Shown here one piece after another: positions 26,532 to 34,260 of a stretch of 64,000 nt of DNA (within the stretch, counting starts at the first letter, position 1; each line of letters begins with the position of its first letter). The notes under the pieces were generated by a model. The model ran no database searches, had not been told where the DNA came from, and saw only the letters and a list, made by a program, of their open reading frames with translations. The stretch comes from JAKAGZ01 sp963783855 (lineage in GTDB: Bacteria > Bacteroidota > Ignavibacteria > Ignavibacteriales > Ignavibacteriaceae). Where the stretch lies: contig CAWAPE010000001.1 in NCBI GenBank assembly GCA_963783855.1, forward strand, positions 144,776 through 208,775. The letters are read 5' to 3'. The translations under genes and the position numbers were made by a program.

Positions 26532-27878
26532 TTACTTTACCAATACCATTTTTTTCACGATGGAGAAATCTTCTCCTTCAATTTTATAGAAATAAAAACC
26601 ACTGTTTAATCCTGATCCATCAAATTTTATATCATATTTACCTGGCGTAATTTTATCACTTAGTAATGTTTCAACTTCTCTTCCCAAGACATCATAAACT
26701 TTTAGCGAAACGAACTCTGTCCGGGGCAGAGCAAAACTGATTTTCGTAGTAGGATTAAATGGGTTGGGATAATTCTGATTTAGGATTACTTCACCGGGAA
26801 ATGGAATGTAAACTTCTATCTCTTCTGAATAATTATAATTCCCATCAAAGTCTAATTGTTTTAGCCTGTATTTATAAACTCCTGACCGAGAAATTTTATC
26901 TTCAAAACTATATACATTGGGTGAATTACTGTTTCCTTTGCCTTTAACAAATTCGATCTTAGTCCATTGCTGTGAATTTGCATTTGCATTTTCTTCTATT
27001 ACTCTCTCAACTTCAAATCCAAAATTATTCACTTCAGTTTCAGTGCGCCAGTTTAACTGTATTTTTCCATTTGAATAATCTCCGTTAAAATCAGAAAGCC
27101 CTACAGGAAGGGGTGCGGTTGCCGAAGTAGCAAAGTAAAATTGATCGAATTCAGCGCCAGAAGTTCCGCTGGAAGTATAATTTGCAACAACTCCCAAAAA
27201 CCCATTTGAAAAATTTGTGTATGTGTTATCCGTAATGGAACCCTGTGAGACATTGGTATTTACCGATGAAGGAATATCAGTGGCTACGGCACCTTCTCCA
27301 TTATTTTGCGGAATTGCTGACGTATAAATATTCCAATTTGAACTGCTATTTCTTGTTATTCTAATTAAAATTCCATAATCATCAATTCCCGTAGGTATTG
27401 CGTCATTTGATTGTAGCAAATCAGTTCCAGAACCATTAGTCACCTTTTGTAAAACAATATAATCAGCACCTGATTGCCCCAAAACAATTCTATAGCCATC
27501 CACAGTACTAGAATTTAGATCAGATTCATTAGCATATAGCCACACACAACTTTGATTAGAACCTGAAGGAGCGCTACCGCTTCTTCTACCTATCCAGAAT
27601 CCCCATGACTGTTCTGTTCCCCAAGATGACGTTCTTTGTACACTCAAATATTTAGAGCTGGTTTCCGATACAATTGCATTTATATGTAAGGTATAGGAAT
27701 CAGAAACATTGGAAGAACAGGTACTATTAGTAGCTATCTCCCAATCCCCGGTATCTCCGGTCCAAGCTAGTGAAGAGGTAAAATCACCATCCGAGAATGA
27801 ATCTAATAGTTGAGGAAATACATTGCAAGGTGATAAAAGACTTACAATAACGTACAATAAAGCTAATTTTTTCATCAT
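26532..27878 (-). CDS. Secreted protein with type IX secretion C-terminal sorting domain
   Basis: A 448-residue exported protein with a signal peptide (residues about 4-22). The first ~250 residues look like a beta-sandwich lectin/laminin-G-like region (AWTGDTGDWEIA, SWGFWIGRRSG, DYGILIRITRN). A short segment (PLPVGLSDFNGDYSNGKIQLNW) then leads to the C-terminal sorting domain: NQNYPNPFNPTTKISFALP, VYDVLGREVETL and GFYFYKI ending in KKMVLVK. This domain directs cargo through the type IX system to the cell surface. The binding target is unknown. Isolated gene, no operon partner. Confidence 0.9.
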   Translation of the reverse strand: MMKKLALLYVIVSLLSPCNVFPQLLDSFSDGDFTSSLAWTGDTGDWEIATNSTCSSNVSDSYTLHINAIVSETSSKYLSVQRTSSWGTEQSWGFWIGRRSGSAPSGSNQSCVWLYANESDLNSSTVDGYRIVLGQSGADYIVLQKVTNGSGTDLLQSNDAIPTGIDDYGILIRITRNSSSNWNIYTSAIPQNNGEGAVATDIPSSVNTNVSQGSITDNTYTNFSNGFLGVVANYTSSGTSGAEFDQFYFATSATAPLPVGLSDFNGDYSNGKIQLNWRTETEVNNFGFEVERVIEENANANSQQWTKIEFVKGKGNSNSPNVYSFEDKISRSGVYKYRLKQLDFDGNYNYSEEIEVYIPFPGEVILNQNYPNPFNPTTKISFALPRTEFVSLKVYDVLGREVETLLSDKITPGKYDIKFDGSGLNSGFYFYKIEGEDFSIVKKMVLVK

Positions 27879-28045
27879 GACCCCATTTAATTTGTTAGAG
27901 GAAAAAATTGTTCTTATTATTTTATATTATATTTTTAATTGATCGGGATATTGGAATAATTAGGCTGCTCCCCTGATCGAAGGTTATTAGAAGATAAAAA
28001 TCTCATTTAAGAATATCAACAAAAAAATTGTAGGGGAATGAAATT

Positions 28046-28960
28046 ATGAAAATTATTATTACCGGGGCAACAGGTTTAATCGGTAAATCTCTCTGCAAAA
28101 TATTAACTGATAGGAATGATGATGTAATAGTTTTTACACGAAATACAGATAATGCAAAAAAGGTTCTGCCCTTTATTAAAAAATTTGTTGAGTGGGATTA
28201 TGCTGCGCCTGGAGGATGGGAGAAAAAAATCAATGGAGCAGATTGTGTAATTCATCTGGCAGGGGCAAACCTGTTCAAAAAAAGATGGAACAAGAGTTAT
28301 AAAAAAACGATACTCGAAAGCCGCAAGTTAAGTACAAAGTGCCTTGTAAATGCAATTATGAATGCGGAGAAAAAACCATCTACATTTATTTGTGCTTCAG
28401 CAGCAGGATATTACGGTGACAGAGCAAACGAAATTTTAGTGGAAGAAAAAAATGCTGGAAGTGATTTCCTGGCAAAGGTTTGCAAAGCCTGGGAGGATGA
28501 AGCAAGACAAATTGAAGAAACTCGGTATAAGAAGAGTAAGCATAAGAACGGGAATTGTTTTAAGTAAAGAGGAAGGAGCCCTGAAGGAAATGCTGCCTCC
28601 TTTCGAAAGATACGTAGGCGGATCCGCTCGGCAACGGAAAGCAATGGTTCCCATGGATACACATCGAGGACCTCGTAAATATTTTTATTTATGCAATTGA
28701 TAATAATTACATATTCGGCGCTGTAAACGCTTGCTCACCCAACCCGGTAAGAATGGAGGAATTTGCAAAGACGCTCGGGAAAGTTTTGCACAAACCGTCT
28801 CTATTTAAAGTACCGGAATTTGTGCTAAGATTAGTTGTGGGTGAAGGCGCTAAATCAATACTTGCAAGCCTTAGAGTGATTCCCCGAGAAACTGATACAG
28901 AATAAATTTAATTTTAAATATACAAACCTCAAGCCCGCTTTGGAGGATCTGTTGCGATAA
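28046..28960 (+). pseudogene. TIGR01777-type NAD-dependent epimerase, multiply frameshifted
   Basis: Assembled from four frame segments, this is a ~300-residue SDR-type sugar epimerase (YfcH/TIGR01777 family). Segment 1 (28046 to about 28540) has TGATGLIGKSLCK and AAGYYGDRA. Segment 2 (to about 28620) reads LGIRRVSIRTGIVLSKEEG. Segment 3 (to about 28900) reads GKQWFPWIHIEDLVNIFIYA and VVGEGAKSILASLRVIP. Segment 4 ends KYTNLKPALEDLLR. Each joint needs a one- or two-base shift near 28540, 28630 and 28895. All parts match family order, so the gene was recently intact. Three separate indels are unlikely to be programmed frameshifts; it is a pseudogene or a low-quality patch of sequence. Confidence 0.88.
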
Positions 28961-28977
28961 TATTTAAAGAGGGCCTA

Positions 28978-29370
28978 ATGAAAAAAATTGCACTGACACT
29001 TTTGTTTCTGCCCCTGATAATAGTTTCTTCTTACGCACAGGAAGAAGATAAAATGCCTGAATTTAACCTGAAGCAGTACTATTTTGTTATGCTGACAAAA
29101 GGAGCAAGTAGCGGAAAACTTGATTCTGTTGCTGCCAGCCGTATAATAATCGGGCATTTGAAAAATATTAAAAAGATGCAGGAAGATGGCAAACTGGTTA
29201 TTGTCGGCCCGTTTGGCGACAACGGAAACTGGAGGGGAATTTTTATTTTTGATGTTCCTAAACAAGAAGACGTTGAAGAACTTCTGAAAAATGATCCTGC
29301 CATACAGGCAGGAATGTTCAAATATGAAGTTCATCCGTGGTGGTCCGAAAAGGGACAAAGTCTGAAATAA
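28978..29370 (+). CDS. Exported YciI-domain protein
   Basis: A 130-residue protein with a signal peptide (residues about 3-20, ending SYAQ) and a YciI-like ferredoxin-fold domain (QYYFVMLTKGA, GHLKNIKKMQEDGKLVIVGPFGDNG, DVPKQEDVEELLKNDPAIQAG). YciI-like domains are small, often metal-independent, and found near redox or muconolactone-type enzymes; this one is predicted to be periplasmic. It starts 17 bases after the broken epimerase. The function is not known. Confidence 0.85.
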   Translation: MKKIALTLLFLPLIIVSSYAQEEDKMPEFNLKQYYFVMLTKGASSGKLDSVAASRIIIGHLKNIKKMQEDGKLVIVGPFGDNGNWRGIFIFDVPKQEDVEELLKNDPAIQAGMFKYEVHPWWSEKGQSLK

Positions 29371-29458
29371 AATATCAGAAATTGGTCATAGCTATTCCTT
29401 GCTACGGATCAGGAAGAGAGACTTTGGGGAACAGAACTATTTATTTATGGAAATTTAT

Positions 29459-29830
29459 ATGACACGAATGTTTCTCGACAAACTGGAAAAGCCAGATGAT
29501 ATGAAACTTGCAAAAGCGCTCGGCACTTCTTACAAATTATGGCAACAAATACAAAAGAAACTTAAGGGACAATATCCGGGCCTCAAACCCGAATGGAAAT
29601 ACTATGGCGCAAAGTCAGGGTGGACAATGAAAATGATGCTGAAGAAGAGAAACCTATTTTTCTTCGGTCCGTGTAATAAATATTTCAGGATTGGCTTTGT
29701 CTTTGGCGAAAAGGTTGTCAAGGGCTTTGAAGATAGAAACCTCTCCCCCGTCTTAATCAAAGAGTTAAAAGGCACGAAACGCTATATGGAAGGTCGGGGC
29801 TTGAGAATAGAAGTAAAGAATAAAAAGTAG
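29459..29830 (+). CDS. DUF3788 family protein, possibly C-terminally truncated
   Basis: A 123-residue protein (start placed at MTRMFLDKLEKP; a longer frame begins at 29399 with sequence unlike the family). The body matches DUF3788: LAKALGTSYKLWQQIQKKL, GAKSGWTMKMMLKKRN, RIGFVFGEK and YMEGRGLRIEVKNKK. After a TAG at 29828, the same frame continues VDEIVKLTEIKVNN to a TAA at 29873-29875, resembling the family's usual C-terminal helix. The TAG is therefore likely a late nonsense change that removes about 14 residues. Function unknown; related YdhG/Cro-CI-like DUF3788 proteins are cytoplasmic. Confidence 0.72.
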   Translation: MTRMFLDKLEKPDDMKLAKALGTSYKLWQQIQKKLKGQYPGLKPEWKYYGAKSGWTMKMMLKKRNLFFFGPCNKYFRIGFVFGEKVVKGFEDRNLSPVLIKELKGTKRYMEGRGLRIEVKNKK

Positions 29831-29875
29831 GTCGACGAAATTGTTAAGCTCACGGAAATAAAAGTGAATAATTAA

Positions 29876-30408
29876 TCCTTACAACCTGCATCGAGGACCG
29901 GGATTCCAGAAGCTAGTCTTGCTATAACTCTGCATTATAAATTGTGCATGGTACATTTCCCCGACCGTTAGCTCAACCGACCATACCGTTATACAAATAG
30001 AATCAGATTATATTCATAAATTATGATTCGGAGACAAAATAAAAGATAAATCATAATTATGAGAATTTTTGTCAAAAACATTTGCATTAGTTTGGTTTTA
30101 GCCAGAATTATAAAGAATTAGATATTAGTATATTTTGATTCTATATGAATTTATTAGGATATTGCATGATATATAAATACCCGCCATATCAATAATGATG
30201 TTTTAGCGAAATTACCAGTGGCGTAAAACATAGTTAAATACATATAAAAAATATATTTGATAAAAGACCCGATATTTTAGCCTAGGGACATATATTTGTT
30301 TGTAAATTAGATATGCCGTAAACTTTTATCAACTATCTCAAAGTGAAGCCTGAATTCCACCAACAACTCTGAACTACTGAATAGATTTAAAATAAGGACT
30401 ATTATAAT
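29876..30408. other. 533-base gap with an AT-rich inverted repeat
   Basis: No convincing gene on either strand. A 10-base inverted repeat (AATTATGATT at 30019-30028, AATCATAATT at 30049-30058, 20-base loop) lies in the middle, and short GACAAAA/TTTTGTC words sit around it. The last ~100 bases probably contain the promoter of the regulator starting at 30409. Confidence 0.5.
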
Positions 30409-31518
30409 ATGCCGATTTACATGGATCGACATGATGTATCTGAAGAGGTAACAGCGGAAAATGTGGCACAGCTACATAAGCAGGATTTAAAAATTCAGCA
30501 TAAATTTGGCTGTAGAGGATTAACCTATTGGTTTGATGAAAAAAGAGGAACTGCATTTTGTTTAATTGAAGCACCTGATAAACAGACTATTGAAAAGATG
30601 CACAATCAGGCCCATGGAGAAGTACCTAACCAGATAATTGAAGTAGATTCTAAAATAGTTGAGTCATTCTTAGGCAGAATTGAAGATCCTGAGAATGCGC
30701 AAAATGCAGGTTTAAACATTATAAATGATCCGGCTTTTAGAATGGTGATGGTTATAGGATTAGAAATTATTTCTTTAAAAAAACATGGCGCGAATAAATT
30801 TATCTCACCATTACAAAAACACAATGAGTCATTTATCAGAATCTTAAGTCGATTTCAGGGAAGCGTGGTAAAACAAAATGCAGATTATTTTTTGGTCTCT
30901 TTTGAATCTGTCACTAAAGCAGTTTTATGTGCACTGGATTTGCAATCCGGATTTGCAGAATTAAACAATGGGATAGATAAGGATACTATAAATATAAAAA
31001 TCGGGTTAAGTGCCGGTGTGCCCGTTACCGAAAAAGCTTCTTTGTTTGAAGATACTATAAAGTCAGCAGAGCGAATGTGTAACAACGTTAAACATCAAAT
31101 TGTTTTATCAACCGAAGTTAAAGAACTATATAAGAGTGAAAATATTAATGTTTTTATTAATAATAAATCAGTGTTTACTCTTTCACCTGCCGATGAAAAA
31201 CTCCTGAATCTTTTAATTGATTATACTGAACGAAACTGGGGAAATGCCAATTTAAATGTTGATGATTTTAACAGGCAATTGGGATTTAGTAAGTCTCAAT
31301 TATATCGTAAAATGATCTCAGTAACAGGTAAATCGCCGAATACATTTTTAAAAGAATATCGGTTGAATGAGGCTTTGAAATTATTAAACAAACAGACAGG
31401 GAATATTTCCGAGATCGCGTTTGAGACCGGCTTTAGCAGTTTATCATATTTTTCCAAATGTTTTCAAAACAGGTACGGCCTGTTACCGTCCGATTATTTG
31501 CGTACCAAGCGGTCTTAA
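30409..31518 (+). CDS. Three-domain regulator: DUF4242 (nickel-binding-like), degenerate nucleotide cyclase, AraC HTH
   Basis: A 369-residue protein with three parts. Residues 1-92 are a DUF4242/SCO4226-like domain (PIYMDRHDV, GCRGLTYWFDEKRGTAF, AHGEVPNQIIEVD), a family reported to bind nickel. Residues 110-243 resemble a class III nucleotide cyclase (SFIRILSRFQGSVVKQNADY, IGLSAGVPV, SAERMCNNVKHQIVLSTEV), but the usual metal-binding aspartate is missing (the stretch reads VMVIGLEIIS), so it is probably a ligand-binding pseudo-cyclase. Residues 262-366 are an AraC-type DNA-binding domain (LGFSKSQLYRKM, ISEIAFETGFSSLSYFSKCF). It likely controls the downstream globin and flavoenzyme genes, which point the same way. 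Confidence 0.82.
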   Translation: MPIYMDRHDVSEEVTAENVAQLHKQDLKIQHKFGCRGLTYWFDEKRGTAFCLIEAPDKQTIEKMHNQAHGEVPNQIIEVDSKIVESFLGRIEDPENAQNAGLNIINDPAFRMVMVIGLEIISLKKHGANKFISPLQKHNESFIRILSRFQGSVVKQNADYFLVSFESVTKAVLCALDLQSGFAELNNGIDKDTINIKIGLSAGVPVTEKASLFEDTIKSAERMCNNVKHQIVLSTEVKELYKSENINVFINNKSVFTLSPADEKLLNLLIDYTERNWGNANLNVDDFNRQLGFSKSQLYRKMISVTGKSPNTFLKEYRLNEALKLLNKQTGNISEIAFETGFSSLSYFSKCFQNRYGLLPSDYLRTKRS

Positions 31519-31730
31519 ATTATTCATTTTCCTGATTCTCACAACCTGAACCAAAATTACTTGCTTTTGAACCAATTGTTATAGCGGCTGTCTTTATCAA
31601 GTGCTACTATAAGTTAATCAAATTTACGGCCTTATTCAGTTACTCAATATTCTGGATTAGGCACTCCCTTAGCCTGGGATCTTTCTACAAAACGACATAA
31701 AATAATTTAATAATCACAAAGAGGTAAATA

Positions 31731-32189
31731 ATGAAACAGTTATTAGCTGTAGCTTATATCATTTCTATATTCGCAATTGTTGTTCCTGCTCAAGAAACTA
31801 CCAGTGCAGCCCAGCCAATTCTGTTTGATCGTCTTGGAGGCAACAGAGGTATTTCGAATATTGTAGATGATGTTGTTGATGCTCATATGATTAATCCAGC
31901 GATCAAGGAGCGATTTATTCATTTTAGAGATCAGCCGGAGCGTTTAAAACTTATTAAACAGCATATTATTGAATTCTTTACCGCCGGTAGCGGAGGTCCT
32001 GCAAATTATTCCGGAAAAGATATGGTTACAACACACAAGGGGATGAATATTAATTCTGCTGAATTTATTAGTGTAGTTGATGATATTATGTTTGTTTTGA
32101 ACAAGCACAAAATTGATGAAGAATCTAAGAAAGATGTGCTTACAATTCTTTGGTCAATGAAAGGCATGATAATTTCTAATTATGAATAG
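31731..32189 (+). CDS. Exported truncated hemoglobin (group 1)
   Basis: A 152-residue protein with a signal peptide (residues about 3-20, ending VPAQ) followed by a truncated globin: LFDRLGGNRGISNIVDDVVD, a GGPANYSGKDM stretch and the proximal histidine at 102 (THKGMNI). Truncated globins bind heme and small gases and handle NO, oxygen or peroxide; group 1 members are usually cytoplasmic, so export is notable. It follows the DUF4242 regulator and precedes a flavin oxidase on the same strand, suggesting a shared redox or gas response. Confidence 0.9.
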   Translation: MKQLLAVAYIISIFAIVVPAQETTSAAQPILFDRLGGNRGISNIVDDVVDAHMINPAIKERFIHFRDQPERLKLIKQHIIEFFTAGSGGPANYSGKDMVTTHKGMNINSAEFISVVDDIMFVLNKHKIDEESKKDVLTILWSMKGMIISNYE

Positions 32190-32240
32190 CCTGCTTAATA
32201 TTGATTAAATATTCCTATAAAAAAATTGTAAGAGGATAGT

Positions 32241-33614
32241 ATGAAAAATGACAAAATGATAGATGAATTCAGAGCAAATTTCAGGGGAAAAATAATAAAT
32301 CAGTCTGCTAAAGAATACGCAGAGGCAAAAAAAGTTTATAATGGAATGATAAATAAAAATCCACGTTTTATTGCAATTTGTAATGATGTGGCAGATGTAA
32401 TAACAGCAGTTAATTTCGGGAGAACAAACAATCTTCTGATCGCTGTCAGAGGCGGAGGTCATAATGCCGGGGGATTAGGAATTTGCGATGACGGCCTTGT
32501 TATTGATCTTTCTAAAATAAATTTCGTGCACGTCGATGGTAAAGCAAAAACAGTACGTGTTGGCGGCGGAACTACATGGGGAGACGTCGACCACGCTACT
32601 CATCCATTTAAATTGGCTGTGCCAGCAGGGATTATTTCAACTACTGGTGTCGGAGGACTTACCCTGGGCGGGGGTGTTGGTTATTTAAGCCGTAAGTATG
32701 GATTAACAATCGACAGCATTCTTGAAGTTGATGTAGTACTGGCTGATGGATCATTTGTTAGGGCAAGTGCCAAAGAGAACGAAGATCTCTATTGGGCAAT
32801 ACGAGGTGGTGGAGGTAATTTTGGAATTATAACGTCCTTTTTATTTCAGGGCCATCCGGTACATACAAGTTTTGGGGGACCCACACTTTGGTATATAGAT
32901 AAAACAGAGAAAATATTAAAATGGTATAGAAATTTTATTCAAAATGCCGGCGAAGATCTTTACGGTTTTTTTGCATCTCTGACAATTCCAGGTCCTCCTT
33001 TTCCTGAGGAATTACACGGCAAAAAAATGTGCGGTGTAATATGGAATTATTTAGGACCGCATAGTGAAGCAGATGAAATATTTAAGCCAATTCGTGAACT
33101 CAAACCAGACTTCGATCATGTTGGTCCGGTTCCATATCCAGCTCTGAACAGTATGTTTGATGTTTTTTATCCCTCGGGCCTACAATGGTATTGGAGAGCT
33201 GATTTTATTAAGGCAATCCCTGATGAAGCAGTTACCCAACACGTTAAATACGGAAATGAATTACCTACACCACATTCAACAATGCACCTTTACCCGATTA
33301 ACGGGAAAGCACACAAGGTTGGTAAAAATGATACGCCATGGGCGTACAGGGATGCTAACTGGGCACAGGTAATAGTTGGTGTTGACCCCGATCCGGCAAA
33401 TAATGATAAGATTACCAAATGGACAAAAGATTATTATAATGCCATACACCCATATTCTGCAGGTGGTGCATATATAAATTTTATGATGGATGAAGGCGAA
33501 GACAGGGTCAGGGCATCATATAAAGACAATTATGATAGACTTGTTACCATTAAAAACAAGTTTGATCCGAACAACTTATTTAGGGTAAATCAAAATATTA
33601 AGCCCACGAAATAA
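32241..33614 (+). CDS. BBE-type FAD-binding oxidoreductase
   Basis: A 457-residue flavoenzyme of the berberine-bridge/6-hydroxynicotine oxidase superfamily. The FAD-binding_4 domain shows VRGGGHNAGG (the likely 8-alpha-histidyl attachment at His74) and TTGVGGLTLGGGVGYLSRKYG; the C-terminal BBE motif is KNKFDPNNLFRVNQNIKP. The cysteine used for a second covalent link in bicovalent members is absent in the expected region, so a single covalent bond is predicted. No signal peptide. Substrates in this family are mostly hydroxyl- or amine-bearing small molecules; none can be assigned. A GAGGAT ribosome binding site precedes the ATG. Confidence 0.92.
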   Translation: MKNDKMIDEFRANFRGKIINQSAKEYAEAKKVYNGMINKNPRFIAICNDVADVITAVNFGRTNNLLIAVRGGGHNAGGLGICDDGLVIDLSKINFVHVDGKAKTVRVGGGTTWGDVDHATHPFKLAVPAGIISTTGVGGLTLGGGVGYLSRKYGLTIDSILEVDVVLADGSFVRASAKENEDLYWAIRGGGGNFGIITSFLFQGHPVHTSFGGPTLWYIDKTEKILKWYRNFIQNAGEDLYGFFASLTIPGPPFPEELHGKKMCGVIWNYLGPHSEADEIFKPIRELKPDFDHVGPVPYPALNSMFDVFYPSGLQWYWRADFIKAIPDEAVTQHVKYGNELPTPHSTMHLYPINGKAHKVGKNDTPWAYRDANWAQVIVGVDPDPANNDKITKWTKDYYNAIHPYSAGGAYINFMMDEGEDRVRASYKDNYDRLVTIKNKFDPNNLFRVNQNIKPTK

Positions 33615-33629
33615 ATTATCATATAGTGA

Positions 33630-33653
33630 TAGTGTATTACACTAGTGTTTTTT
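33630..33653 (+). terminator. Putative intrinsic terminator after the BBE gene
   Basis: TAGTGT/ACACTA form a short hairpin (33630-33644) followed by a six-T run (33648-33653), 16 bases past the stop codon. The stem is short and AT-rich, so confidence is moderate. Confidence 0.5.
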
Positions 33654-33762
33654 AATTGGGCGTTTTCTCACTGTTTAATAAGCAAATCAACAGGATGCCT
33701 CCGAAAAGCGGGTACAAAATGTTCATTTACTGCCATTTTAGTAAATTGCCTATATTTATTAA

Positions 33763-34191
33763 ATGAATTTATCAGATTACGTAAAAAAGAGAAATGGTGT
33801 TCCTTTAGGTTCAAAAAATTCTTTACGTAATATGTTTGCCCGCTCACTTGGTGCCGGTAAATTTTCCAGCTTTGGGAGATATTGGAATCCAATCTGGAGT
33901 TACTACCTGGGAAAAAATATTTTTAAACCCCTTAAAATTATCCTGCCCTCTTCTCTGTCGCTAATATTAACTTTTATTATTTGCGGATTTATACACGATT
34001 CCGTTATAATGCTTCTTAGATGGCAATTTACCCTGATTTTTACTCCATGGTTTTTGTTAATGGGTATATGGGTTATTGTAAGCGATCTTATTGCTATGGA
34101 TTATTCAAAGCTTAGATGGATAAATCGCGCATTAATTAATTTGGTAATCATCGGGATAAGTTTTATTGCTGCTTATCAGATAAGACACTAG
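33763..34191 (+). CDS. Small acyltransferase-like (MBOAT-related) membrane protein
   Basis: A 142-residue protein with an N-terminal amphipathic part (residues 1-55: MNLSDYVKKRNGVP, SLRNMFARSLGAGKFSSFGRYWNPIWSYYLG) and three hydrophobic spans (about 61-80, 85-110, 118-138). The WNPIWSYYLGKNIFKPL and ICGFIHD motifs resemble a family of short bacterial proteins annotated as acyltransferases and recall the MBOAT histidine region. It is much shorter than a full MBOAT protein (about 400-500 residues). No intact upstream part was found in any frame between 33615 and 33762. Function uncertain. Confidence 0.6.
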   Translation: MNLSDYVKKRNGVPLGSKNSLRNMFARSLGAGKFSSFGRYWNPIWSYYLGKNIFKPLKIILPSSLSLILTFIICGFIHDSVIMLLRWQFTLIFTPWFLLMGIWVIVSDLIAMDYSKLRWINRALINLVIIGISFIAAYQIRH

Positions 34192-34223
34192 CCGGTTCGA
34201 AATATAATTGCTTTAAAATAAAA

Positions 34224-34247
34224 AGAGACGGGGCCGACCCCGTCTCT
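34224..34247 (-). terminator. Intrinsic terminator of the aconitase gene
   Basis: AGAGACGGGG and CCCCGTCTCT form a perfect 10-base-pair stem with a four-base loop. On the minus strand it lies 14 bases after the aconitase stop and is followed by TTTTTATTTT, a textbook intrinsic terminator. Confidence 0.92.
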
Positions 34248-34260
34248 ATAACAAATAGAC

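Noticed and set aside
28411..28662. Minus-strand frames across the epimerase pseudogene
   Set aside because: The plus-strand pieces match a known family in order; the minus-strand frames do not.
30019..30058. Rho-independent terminator in the gap before the DUF4242 regulator
   Set aside because: The 10-base stem has a 20-base loop and is AT-only without a T-run, too weak for a terminator call.
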